From Coriobacteriia bacterium (GTDB taxonomy: Bacteria > Actinomycetota > Coriobacteriia > Anaerosomatales > SLCP01), in the NCBI GenBank assembly GCA_007123455.1, contig SKKZ01000224.1, positions 1 through 7,620 of the forward strand: a stretch of DNA of 7,620 bases. The letters are read 5' to 3'. The translations under genes were made by a program, and so were the position numbers. Below the pieces are notes generated by a model. It did no database searches. It was not told the DNA's origin and worked only from the letters and a program-made list of their open reading frames with translations. Below are positions 1 to 5,811 of this stretch, piece after piece; position 1 is the first letter of the stretch; the number at the start of each line of letters is the position of its first letter.

Positions 1-1
1 C

Positions 2-157
2 AGCGGTCCGCTGGCGGTGGCGTCGGTTCTCGGCTCTCTCTACCCGGTCACGACCGTCCTGCTGGCGTTCATTCTGCTGAAGGAGCGTCTTGTCGGGGCA
101 CAGAGGGTCGGGGTGATCATCGCGTTCGTGGCGATAGTCTCGACCGCGCTCGGATAG
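2..157 (+). CDS. EamA/DMT-family transporter, C-terminal fragment
   Basis: The window opens inside a gene; the second reading frame is open for 51 codons and ends at TAG 155-157. The fragment contains the pattern LGSLYPVTTVLLAFILLKER, followed by a short G-A-Q segment and a final hydrophobic helix that ends almost at the C-terminus. This is the usual tail of EamA/drug-metabolite transporters: the ninth helix with a Y/S-P-V-x-T motif, the L-x-E-R turn, then the tenth helix. Members are ten-helix inner-membrane exporters of amino acids, nucleotides or drugs; the substrate cannot be told from this piece. The start and most of the protein lie outside the window. The family call is by recalled pattern, not by alignment. 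Confidence 0.75.
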   Translation, partial: SGPLAVASVLGSLYPVTTVLLAFILLKERLVGAQRVGVIIAFVAIVSTALG

Positions 158-165
158 TCTTCGTT

Positions 166-264
166 CATACCCTACCTTCACGCGAGTGAAAGATCGCTGT
201 TCCGTGCCCGAAGCGCGCTGATGAACGCTGCGAAAGCACACACGCCCCTTGTCGCATACCCTAC
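166..264. repeat. Two direct copies of CATACCCTAC
   Basis: The decamer CATACCCTAC occurs at 166-175 and again at 255-264 in the same intergenic gap, 89 bp apart. The second copy sits inside the spacer of the promoter-like pair at 249-278. Between them, TTCAC 177-181 and GTGAA 186-190 form a small hairpin with a GCGA (GNRA-type) loop; it has no T-run, so a terminator role for the upstream transporter gene is weak. Confidence 0.4.
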
Positions 265-278
265 AGTTACGTTAGAGT
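249..278 (+). promoter_or_regulatory. Candidate promoter for the zinc-ribbon gene
   Basis: TTGTCG (249-254) and TAGAGT (273-278) are separated by 18 bp and fit the TTGNNN / TANNNT pattern common for housekeeping promoters in high-GC Gram-positives. A transcript would begin near 285, leaving a leader of roughly 58 nt before the ATG at 343. Predicted from sequence only. Confidence 0.4.
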
Positions 279-293
279 ACGTTCGTCGAACGT
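279..293. promoter_or_regulatory. Perfect palindrome ACGTTCG-T-CGAACGT, candidate operator
   Basis: The 15-mer is a perfect 7+1+7 inverted repeat centred on 286. It lies immediately downstream of the candidate -10 box and over the expected transcription start, a classic repressor position. The half-site resembles neither MerR spacer operators nor the actinobacterial LexA box, where the order of half-sites is GAAC...GTTC. The binding protein is unknown. Confidence 0.4.
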
Positions 294-342
294 CCGCGTG
301 CACGACATCATGCACGCCAGCCGGGAAGGTATCTGCTCGCCT

Positions 343-726
343 ATGCAGCCACGCATCGTATGCCCTGAGTGCGGTGAGGCCAAGGATCTGACAGGCGCTC
401 CGTCACCCGAGGGCATAGAGATTCGCTGTGGAAGATGTGACGCCACATGGTTGCGCGACGCTGCGCCGCAGGTGTGCGCCACGTGTGGGGGCAGCGACCT
501 TCAGACTCGTCCGCTCGCGCTCACGCAGTATTCGCGAGGCACGCAACTTTCCATAGTCGGCATGAGTGAGATTCTGCTTTGCCGCTCATGCGACCACGAG
601 ATGCTGGAGTGGTCCAAAGCCGGACGGGCGGTGCCCTTCACCTACCGTTCCGCCGCTCTAGACGCGGCGGCCGGCCACGAGCGTGCGAAGGGCGACAAGC
701 GCGGAGCCGTTCGCATCGAACCCTGA
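343..726 (+). CDS. Double zinc-ribbon protein of unknown function
   Basis: The 127-residue product has four CxxC knuckles at C7/C10, C29/C32, C45/C48 and C80/C83. Spacing suggests two four-Cys zinc ribbons (7-10-29-32 and 45-48-80-83), joined by a short WLRDAAP linker. The C-terminal 40 residues are polar with no motif I recognise. There is no signal peptide or membrane segment, so it should be cytosolic. I chose ATG 343 because it begins just before the first knuckle and has GGGAAGG 13 nt upstream. An in-frame GTG at 298 would add 15 residues but has no Shine-Dalgarno and lies about 13 nt from the predicted transcription start. Such ribbons commonly bind RNA, DNA or protein; no specific role can be assigned. 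It may head the plus-strand cluster that follows (52 bp to the next gene). Confidence 0.7.
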   Translation: MQPRIVCPECGEAKDLTGAPSPEGIEIRCGRCDATWLRDAAPQVCATCGGSDLQTRPLALTQYSRGTQLSIVGMSEILLCRSCDHEMLEWSKAGRAVPFTYRSAALDAAAGHERAKGDKRGAVRIEP

Positions 727-778
727 CGCCGTGACCCCGCGCTGCGGCGCGTGGTTGCCCAAGAGAGGAGACCGGAGT

Positions 779-1000
779 ATGACGCATGCCCCCGTGACCC
801 GGGTCGAGATCGCCGATCACATCGAGGACGTGTTCCGTCCCAATGGTGCGACACGCGACCAGATCATCGAGCGCGCTATCGAGACCGATGCCAGGCCAGA
901 GGTGCTTGCCGAGCTCAAGCACCTTTCCGAGCGCACATTCTCCGCGATGCGAGATATCTGGAAAGACCTCGAGTCCGTTCCGGTAGGGATCGCGTCGTAG
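779..1000 (+). CDS. DUF2795-like small protein
   Basis: A 73-residue acidic, helical, soluble protein. GAGGAG (765-770) lies 8 nt before ATG 779, which is a good ribosome binding site. The frame stays open upstream to 683, but that extension overlaps the previous gene and has no better start. Residues 22-64 (roughly NGATRDQIIERAIE through IWKDL) resemble the DUF2795 domain: a helix beginning after a small-residue turn, then D-A-x-P-E-V-L-x-x-L, then a short loop and an aromatic/helical end. DUF2795 proteins are small, mostly actinobacterial and of unknown function. The assignment is from recalled pattern and could be wrong; the coding status is well supported by start, spacing and position between co-directional genes. 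Confidence 0.7.
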   Translation: MTHAPVTRVEIADHIEDVFRPNGATRDQIIERAIETDARPEVLAELKHLSERTFSAMRDIWKDLESVPVGIAS

Positions 1001-1049
1001 GCCGGCTACCCTGGCGTCGGCGAGGCGTCCACTTTCAGTTAGGAACGGC

Positions 1050-1499
1050 ATGACCGAAGCACAGAAGAGTCAACTCCGTCACGAGCATAACGGTGAGGGC
1101 TGTATGCAGATCGGCGACGTGGCCGAGCGGACGGGGTTCTCGCTGCGCACCATACGTTATTACGAAGAGGCAGGCTTAGTAGCACCCGCCACGCGTTCTT
1201 CGGGTGGCTTCCGTCTGTACACTGCCGCCGACTGCGACAGGCTCCGACTGGTCCGGCAGATGAAGCCACTCGGCTTCACTCTCGAGGAGATGCGCGAGAT
1301 TCTCGAGATGCTCGATCAGCTGTCCGCCGTGCCCGTTTCCGAGGACGCTGAGACATTGCACGAGCGTTTGCTGGGCTTCGCACGACTCGCCCAGGAGCGG
1401 TGTGACCGGCTGCGTGAGCAACTTGCGGCAGCGACCGGGTTCACCGATATGCTGCACGGGCGCCTGAACGCCTCGCGCACTGAGAACGGAGAACGGTGA
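1050..1499 (+). CDS. MerR-family transcriptional regulator
   Basis: A 149-residue MerR protein. Residues 19-41 (MQIGDVAERTG then S-L-R-T-I-R-Y-Y) are the winged helix-turn-helix, followed by the wing G-G-F-R-L-Y-T, the R-L-x-x-V/I-R-x-M-K-P-L-G-F segment, and a dimerisation coiled coil around 105-135. The effector region is very short and has no C-terminal metal-binding cysteine pair like that of MerR, CueR or ZntR, so the signal is not evident. Two starts are possible: ATG 1050 (AGGAA at 1041-1045) and ATG 1104 (GGTGAGG at 1092-1098). The second begins at the family's usual first residues; the first adds 18 polar residues. The stop TGA overlaps the GTG start of prfC, so the two are probably translated from one message. 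MerR proteins usually act at promoters with long spacers; the target here is unknown. Confidence 0.9.
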   Translation: MTEAQKSQLRHEHNGEGCMQIGDVAERTGFSLRTIRYYEEAGLVAPATRSSGGFRLYTAADCDRLRLVRQMKPLGFTLEEMREILEMLDQLSAVPVSEDAETLHERLLGFARLAQERCDRLREQLAAATGFTDMLHGRLNASRTENGER

Positions 1500-3088
1500 C
1501 CGGCGGACGCGTGGCATGCCGGGAGGCCGGACGACGACGCACGTTTGCGGTCATCAGCCATCCCGACGCAGGCAAGTCCACGCTCACAGAGGCGCTAGCC
1601 CTGCATGCACGTGTGATCAACGAGGCCGGTGCCGTACACGGTAAGGCGGGGCGGAGGGGAGTCACGAGCGACTGGATGGCCATGGAGCGCCAGCGGGGCA
1701 TCTCGGTCACGTCGGCCGCACTTCAGTTCGAGTATCGGGACGTCGTCCTGAATCTGCTCGACACGCCCGGGCATGCCGACTTCTCCGAGGACACCTACCG
1801 GGTGCTTTCGGCTGTGGACTGCGCGATCATGTTGCTCGATGCCGCGAAGGGCCTCGAGCCGCAGACCTTGAAGCTGTTTGACGTGTGCCGGCATCGTGGT
1901 CTGCCCGTCATCACGTTCATCAACAAGTGGGACCGTCCCGGTCGCGAAGCACTCGACCTGCTCGACGAGATCGAACAGAGACTCGGCATCACGCCCACCC
2001 CGATAACCTGGCCCGTCGGCATCGCGGGCCACTTCGAAGGCCTCATCGACAGACGTGATGAAGGCAGTGCCATTCGCTTCTCGCGTACGGCAGGCGGGGC
2101 GACCGCCGCCGGGGAGGAGCGGATACCCGTCACCGAGTCTCTGAAGGCCGAGATGTCCGGACTCGAACACGCCCTCGAAGAGATCGACCTGCTCGACCAC
2201 ATCGGAGCCGACCATGACACGGAGACATTTCTGGCAGGTGCCTCGACGCCAGTGTTCTTCGGAGCGGCGGTCTCCAACATCGGGGTGCGGCTTCTGCTCG
2301 ATGCGGTGATCGATCTCGCGCCGGCACCGACAGCCCGTCTCACCGGTGATGGGGAGGCGGTCCCACTCGATGCCGCCTTCTCCGGGCTCGTCTTCAAGAT
2401 CCAGGCGAACATGGATCCTGCTCATCGCGACAGGATCGCATTCGTCCGCGTATGCTCGGGAGTGTTCGAGCGCGGGATGATGCTCACGCACGTTGCCACA
2501 GGACGTCCGTTCGCGACGAAGTACGCGCACGCTATGTTCGGCCGCGAACGCACGTCGGTGGAGCGCGCATACCCGGGAGACATAGTGGGGCTCGTCAATG
2601 CCGGAGCCCTCCATCCCGGGGATACCCTCACGCAGGGAGAATCGATCCAGTACCCGCCGATGCCGATCTTCGCCCCGGAGCACTTCGCAACGGTACGCAC
2701 CACGGACCCGAGCCGCTCGAAGCAGTTCCGGCGCGGAGTCGCACAGCTTGAGGCGGAAGGGGTCGTACAGGTCCTCGTCTCGGATCGCCGGGGTGGTCAG
2801 TCACCCGTGCTCGCCGCTGTCGGTCCGATGCAGTTCGAGGTCGCGCTGCACAGGCTGCAACACGAGTTCAGCGCGCCGGTCGTTCTGGAAATGCTACCGT
2901 ACAAGCTTGCTCGTCTTACCGACGATGCCGGCGAGCAGTGGCTCGCGCAGGCGCGTGGCGTCGAGGTCCTTACACGCGTGCGCGATGGTGAGCTGCTCGC
3001 GCTCTTCACCGACGACTACCGACTCGGTTCGATCCGCCGCGAGGCGCCCGAGGTGAAGCTGGAGTCGTTGGTCGCACAGGTTGCGTAG
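1496..3088 (+). CDS. prfC: Peptide chain release factor 3 (RF3) GTPase
   Basis: RF3 is a translational GTPase that removes RF1/RF2 from the ribosome after peptide release. The 530-residue length matches the family (about 529 in E. coli). GTPase motifs are all present: P-loop SHPDAGKST at 21-29, switch I RGISVTS at 67-73, DTPGH at 89-93 and NKWD at 143-146, followed by the RF3-typical R-x-x-x-E-x-L-D-L-L-D-E-I-E helix. Domain II covers about 290-385. The C-terminal domain has S-R-S-K-Q-F-R-R-G, L-E-A-E-G-V-V-Q-V-L and G-P-M-Q-F-E-V-x-x-x-R-L, which distinguish RF3 from EF-G and from Tet(M)-type protection proteins. The start GTG 1496 overlaps the MerR stop (GTGA), with GGAG at 1488-1491 just upstream. 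NKWD has Trp where Leu or Met is more usual; the base-contacting N, K and D are intact. Confidence 0.95.
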   Translation: MTGGRVACREAGRRRTFAVISHPDAGKSTLTEALALHARVINEAGAVHGKAGRRGVTSDWMAMERQRGISVTSAALQFEYRDVVLNLLDTPGHADFSEDTYRVLSAVDCAIMLLDAAKGLEPQTLKLFDVCRHRGLPVITFINKWDRPGREALDLLDEIEQRLGITPTPITWPVGIAGHFEGLIDRRDEGSAIRFSRTAGGATAAGEERIPVTESLKAEMSGLEHALEEIDLLDHIGADHDTETFLAGASTPVFFGAAVSNIGVRLLLDAVIDLAPAPTARLTGDGEAVPLDAAFSGLVFKIQANMDPAHRDRIAFVRVCSGVFERGMMLTHVATGRPFATKYAHAMFGRERTSVERAYPGDIVGLVNAGALHPGDTLTQGESIQYPPMPIFAPEHFATVRTTDPSRSKQFRRGVAQLEAEGVVQVLVSDRRGGQSPVLAAVGPMQFEVALHRLQHEFSAPVVLEMLPYKLARLTDDAGEQWLAQARGVEVLTRVRDGELLALFTDDYRLGSIRREAPEVKLESLVAQVA

Positions 3089-3144
3089 GAGAGGCCGGGG
3101 GTATCAAAGCGACAGAGCGAATCCATCGTCGGAAGGATCGGCGC

Positions 3145-3262
3145 ATGACCGACACTCCGAAGATCGCGCCGTCGTAAGAGGGCGCTCGCTGCTACCAACG
3201 CAATGCTCAAGATGAAGAAGATCGTCATCGCTGACGTGCAGCGGGCATTCGACGAGGCGTGA
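3145..3262 (+). pseudogene. Remnant of a VOC (PhnB / 3-demethylubiquinone methyltransferase-like) gene
   Basis: GGAAGG (3131-3136) with 8 nt spacing precedes ATG 3145, which opens MTDTPKIAPS and stops at TAA 3175. A different frame (+1) then runs through K-R-A-L-A-A-T-N-A-M-L-K-M-K-K-I-V-I-A-D-V-Q-R-A-F-D-E-A and stops at TGA 3260-3262. From memory, PF06983-type proteins begin with a P-K-I-(T/A)-P-x-L-W-F pattern and often end with A-M-L-x-M-x-K-I-D-I-A-x-L-x-R-A. The two pieces therefore look like the first ten and last thirty or so residues of one gene, with about 100 codons of the middle deleted. It lies 16 bp before the RBS-to-ATG region of an intact relative. Alternative: unrelated short intergenic ORFs. 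The family resemblance of the tail is stronger than that of the head. Confidence 0.55.
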
Positions 3263-3284
3263 TGCGGCACAAGGAGATATGGCT

Positions 3285-3728
3285 ATGCAATCGGTCCACC
3301 CGTACCTCAACTTCACCGGAAGCGCCGAGAGGGCGTTCGAGCTCTATCGCGAGGTGTTCGGAGGCGAACTGCTCGGGCTGCTTCGTTTCCGTGACTTCGG
3401 TGACAACTCAATGGGGGTAGGCGAGGCAGATCTCGACAAGATCGCCCACATCGCACTGCCGCTCTCTCCCGAGACCAACCTCATGGCGTCCGACGTCGTC
3501 GGCCCAGACGCTGAGGCGTTCATCGAGGGGACCAACACCTACATCTACCTGGAGGCGGATACCGCCGAGGAGGCCGAGCGGCTGTTCGCCGGGCTTTCCG
3601 CAGGCGGGCACAGGGAGATGCCGCTTGGCGGCACCGAGTGGGCGGAGCTGTATGGCGTCTGCGTAGACCCGTTCGGCGTGAGGTGGATGGTCTCGTTCAC
3701 GGGCGATGTGGAATTCAAGCTCGACTGA
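3285..3728 (+). CDS. PhnB-like VOC-family protein
   Basis: A 147-residue VOC (glyoxalase/bleomycin resistance fold) protein. It opens with HPYLNFTGSAERAFELYREVFGGE, broken here as H-P-Y-L-N-F (5-10), A-x-x-A-F-x-x-Y (15-21) and V-F-G-G-E (24-28), and closes with the L-Y-G-V-C-V-D-P-F-G-V-R-W-M-V-S-F strand pair (122-138). This is the PhnB/YjdN subfamily pattern. Members are small dimeric enzymes or binding proteins; despite the name, most have no proven role in phosphonate use, so the substrate is open. AAGGAG (3271-3276) is only 2 nt from an ATG at 3279 but 8 nt from ATG 3285, so 3285 is the likely start. The gene follows a probable relic of a second VOC gene. Confidence 0.88.
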   Translation: MQSVHPYLNFTGSAERAFELYREVFGGELLGLLRFRDFGDNSMGVGEADLDKIAHIALPLSPETNLMASDVVGPDAEAFIEGTNTYIYLEADTAEEAERLFAGLSAGGHREMPLGGTEWAELYGVCVDPFGVRWMVSFTGDVEFKLD

Positions 3729-3785
3729 GGCGACTGCGGGCGGTTCGTGCCAGCCGGTCAGGCACCTCGAAGCCGGGAGGATCGG

Positions 3786-4205
3786 ATGCGAAGAGGGGCT
3801 CGTGTCTTCCTGATCATTGTGAGCATTCTGAACGGCGCGACGGCTCTGGTCTGCGGCGTGCTCTTCATCGCCGGACCGGACGGACGCCTCATGCAGGCCG
3901 GTGCGCTCCTTCCTGTCATCCAGGGCCTGCCCCTGGCGAGCGTCTTCTTCCAGGACTTCCTGTGGATTGGCGTCGCCATGCTGTTTGCGCTCGGTGCTCC
4001 GAACTCGGTTGCGGCAGTGATGCTTCTGCGGAGGAGCGAGGGCCAGTATCTCGCCACGCTCGTTGCCGGCGTTCTTCTCGTACTTTGGTGCGGCTTCCAG
4101 CTGATCTTCATGCTCAACGTCCTTGCAGTCGCCTACTTCGTCATCGGGGTCATCTCGGTTCTGTTCTCGGTCCTGCTGCTGAGGCTCGCACCGGCGAGTG
4201 CCTGA
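3786..4205 (+). CDS. Four-helix integral membrane protein, unknown function
   Basis: The 139-residue product starts at ATG 3786, with GGGAGG (3775-3780) 5 nt upstream. An in-frame GTG at 3747 lacks such a site and would add 13 non-hydrophobic residues. Four hydrophobic segments are visible at about 8-29, 55-80, 88-108 and 110-133, with positive residues (MRRGAR at the start, LRRSEG at 81-86) that put the N-terminus inside. I see no transporter signature, metal-binding motif or catalytic residue pattern, and do not recognise the family. It lies 57 bp after the VOC gene in the same direction and may share its transcript. Confidence 0.7.
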   Translation: MRRGARVFLIIVSILNGATALVCGVLFIAGPDGRLMQAGALLPVIQGLPLASVFFQDFLWIGVAMLFALGAPNSVAAVMLLRRSEGQYLATLVAGVLLVLWCGFQLIFMLNVLAVAYFVIGVISVLFSVLLLRLAPASA

Positions 4206-4491
4206 CATGCGCATCGCGCAGAACGTCAGAAGGTAGAATGGCCTGAGAGCACGCTCATGCTCATGGGTTTGCGCGTTAGCGCAACGGCCGGAAGTTGCAG
4301 GACCAGGTTCGCGGTACCACGGCTGAGCATGTCGGACCGATACCGCATGCGGCTTGCATGCAATACCGCGATGCGAATACTGCGCAATCGGACACGCGGT
4401 TCGGCGCTACCCGACTCGCGCACATGCACCTAGACTGTAAGATGCTGCGCGCGTCCCCGGATCGGAGCGGATCGAAGACAGGAAGGTGTCG
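4206..4491. other. Gene-poor stretch rich in short palindromes
   Basis: No ORF here has a plausible start, Shine-Dalgarno or protein-like composition. Visible elements: a hairpin over the upstream stop (TGCGC 4208-4212 / GCGCA 4216-4220, flanked by CTGAC 4202-4206 / GTCAG 4225-4229) with no T-run; a TAGAAT -10-like hexamer at 4234-4239; TTGCGC-GTTA-GCGCAA at 4269-4284; GCAAC 4281-4285 with GTTGC 4294-4298, which would compete with the previous stem; and a pair of 10-bp palindromes at 4343-4363. This could be a leader, a small RNA or only spacer. It contains no tRNA I can fold. Confidence 0.4.
4343..4363. promoter_or_regulatory. Two adjacent 10-bp palindromes sharing a GCATGC core
   Basis: CCGCATGCGG (4343-4352) and TTGCATGCAA (4354-4363) are each perfect palindromes, separated by one base, with centres 11 bp apart, about one helical turn. 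They could form a double operator with two dimers on the same DNA face. They lie about 130 bp upstream of the UPF0114 gene. No known operator consensus is matched with confidence. Confidence 0.3.
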
Positions 4492-4980
4492 ATGAACGAG
4501 CGGCCAACGAAGGACGAGAGCGGGTTGTCGAGCCGCTTGCCGACGTACTCGCGGTACGTGGTCGTCATCCCCGTGCTGGGTCTGTTCGCCAGTGCTGTGA
4601 CGCTCACCGTCATGGCCGCCATCGAGACGGCGAAGGTCATCGGACACGCAATCATCGGTGAGCTGCTCAAGAAGGACGCAGTGCTCGAGTTCATCGAGCT
4701 CGCGGACGTGTTCCTGCTCGCGACCGTCCTCTACATCATGTCGCTCGGCCTCTACGAGCTCTTCATCGACGACACGATCCCGCTGCCGGACTGGCTCCGT
4801 ATCCACTCGCTCGACGACCTGAAGAACAAGCTGGTCGGGGTAGTAGCGGTCGTGCTGGCTGTCTCCTTCCTCGGCTCGGTCATCAAAGGCATCGAACCGC
4901 AGGCCCTCGCGTATCAAGGCGTGGGAATCGCGGCCGTCGTGGCAGCGATGGGGTACTTCCTCGGCGGCAAGAAGGGGTAG
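4492..4980 (+). CDS. yqhA: UPF0114 (YqhA-type) membrane protein
   Basis: A 162-residue membrane protein with helices at about 20-43, 72-95, 111-132 and 143-157. Diagnostic family features are R-Y-x-V-V-I-P-V-x-G-L near 21-31, the E-x-x-D-x-F-L-L-A-T-V-L-x-I-x-x-L-G-L-Y-E-L-F-I block at 69-92, and the following L-P-x-W-L-x-I-x-S-L-D-D-L-K-x-K-L at 98-114. This is the UPF0114/YqhA pattern. The biochemical function of the family is not established. ATG 4492 is the chosen start, with GGAAGG (4481-4486) 5 nt upstream; a GTG at 4486 overlaps that site and is unlikely. Its promoter is not clear: TAAGAT (4438-4443) is a weak -10 candidate without a good -35. The gene converges on the minus-strand TspO-like gene. 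Confidence 0.88.
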   Translation: MNERPTKDESGLSSRLPTYSRYVVVIPVLGLFASAVTLTVMAAIETAKVIGHAIIGELLKKDAVLEFIELADVFLLATVLYIMSLGLYELFIDDTIPLPDWLRIHSLDDLKNKLVGVVAVVLAVSFLGSVIKGIEPQALAYQGVGIAAVVAAMGYFLGGKKG

Positions 4981-4982
4981 GA

Positions 4983-5026
4983 ACCCGGCGCCTCGAGAGA
5001 GGAGAGGCGGGCGCGAAATGCCGGGT
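4983..5026. terminator. Nested inverted repeats between convergent genes, possible bidirectional terminator
   Basis: The 46-bp gap between two facing stop codons holds ACCCGGC (4983-4989) pairing with GCCGGGT (5020-5026), and inside it CGCCTC (4989-4994) pairing with GAGGCG (5004-5009). Both strands would form the same stems. There is no T-run on either side, so intrinsic termination is plausible but not certain. Confidence 0.45.
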
Positions 5027-5797
5027 CTACACCAGCCGCCGTCGGCTCACTGCCGAGAAGAGGATCCCGACCGCGATCGCGGTCGCGAGTGCGGCGGCTG
5101 CGATGCGCACGAGTTCGGAGGGTGTTGCCACCGCGATTCCTGCGAATGCCCACACGAAGACGCCCGCGAACACGCAGTCGCCCTCTCGCACAAGACCTGC
5201 GGTTGAGAGTGCAGCACCGACGAGGAGCACGATGAGTCCCCACCACTCGGGCGGAATGCCCCAACCGCCCCACTCGGCGGCCGCCAGGGCGTTCGATACG
5301 TTGGCGATCGTGGCGACCGAGATCCAGCCGAGGTACAGACCCAGCGGCGCACGCACGGCCCAGCGCTCGAGTCCCGACGGACGGACGGGCCGGTCTCGGC
5401 GGGCGATGAGGTAGGCGGTGATGAGCGAGGCGAGCAGGAGCAACATGGCCGGCACCGTCAGATAGATGTTGAGCGAGTGCCACAGCAGCAACCAGGAGAC
5501 GTTGGCCGCGTTCGAGATGATGAGCGGCCAGGCGAGGCGGTCCGGCAGCGGGTCGTCAGCGAGCGGGCGCATGAACTGTGCCGCCGAGTAGGCAAGCAGA
5601 GCAAGGTATATCAGGCCCCAGATCGCGAAGACGTAGCCGGCAGGTGTCACGAGAGTGGGATAGAGTGCCGAGACCTCGCCGGTGCCACGCCCGAACAGCG
5701 GCAGCGCGTTAGCGAGCACGTTCATGACGATCATCGCGACCACGCTCAGTGCGGCGAGGGCGCGCAGCACGATGTTGGGCTGAGTGAATGTGCGCAC
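5027..5797 (-). CDS. Tryptophan-rich TspO/MBR-like membrane protein
   Basis: A 256-residue, strongly hydrophobic protein with seven or eight predicted helices (about 10-30, 51-72, 89-106, 108-132, 150-170, 186-203, 208-225, 230-250). The block L-Y-P-T-L-V-T-P-A-G-Y-V-F-A-I-W-G-L-I-Y at 45-64 and the Trp-rich stretches around 101-110 and 175-187 match proteins usually annotated as tryptophan-rich sensory protein, distant relatives of TspO. It is longer than true TspO (about 160 residues, five helices), so porphyrin or tetrapyrrole binding should not be assumed. The start is GTG 5797, with GAGGGGGA just upstream (5801-5808 on this strand). Only 14 nt separate it from the DedA stop, so it is almost certainly the last gene of the 6883-5027 operon. 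Confidence 0.8.
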   Translation of the reverse strand: MRTFTQPNIVLRALAALSVVAMIVMNVLANALPLFGRGTGEVSALYPTLVTPAGYVFAIWGLIYLALLAYSAAQFMRPLADDPLPDRLAWPLIISNAANVSWLLLWHSLNIYLTVPAMLLLLASLITAYLIARRDRPVRPSGLERWAVRAPLGLYLGWISVATIANVSNALAAAEWGGWGIPPEWWGLIVLLVGAALSTAGLVREGDCVFAGVFVWAFAGIAVATPSELVRIAAAALATAIAVGILFSAVSRRRLV

Positions 5798-5811
5798 GGC
5801 TCCCCCTCGAC

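Noticed and set aside
997..1009. GTAG-N5-CTAC inverted repeat over the stop of the DUF2795-like gene
   Set aside because: Arms of only four bases; this is expected by chance and is not convincing as a MerR operator or terminator.
1595..2683. Long minus-strand ORF (362 codons) opposite prfC
   Set aside because: It lies fully antisense to a gene with all RF3 motifs; its sequence is Arg/Asp/Glu/Gly-rich low-quality translation typical of the antisense frame in GC-rich DNA.
3408..4214. 268-codon minus-strand ORF across the VOC and four-helix membrane protein genes
   Set aside because: Highly polar, repetitive-looking translation with no domain, spanning two well-supported plus-strand genes.
4261..4340. 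Possible tRNA-like GGTTCG segment
   Set aside because: No acceptor or anticodon stem can be paired around it and no tRNA length structure fits.
4295..4495. 66-codon plus-strand ORF with a TTG start
   Set aside because: No ribosome binding site, composition unlike a protein, no recognisable domain, and it runs through the palindromic stretch and over the start of the UPF0114 gene.
4914..5483. 189-codon minus-strand ORF overlapping the TspO-like gene
   Set aside because: Arg- and Gly-rich translation without a domain, in a different frame from the membrane protein whose helices are clear.
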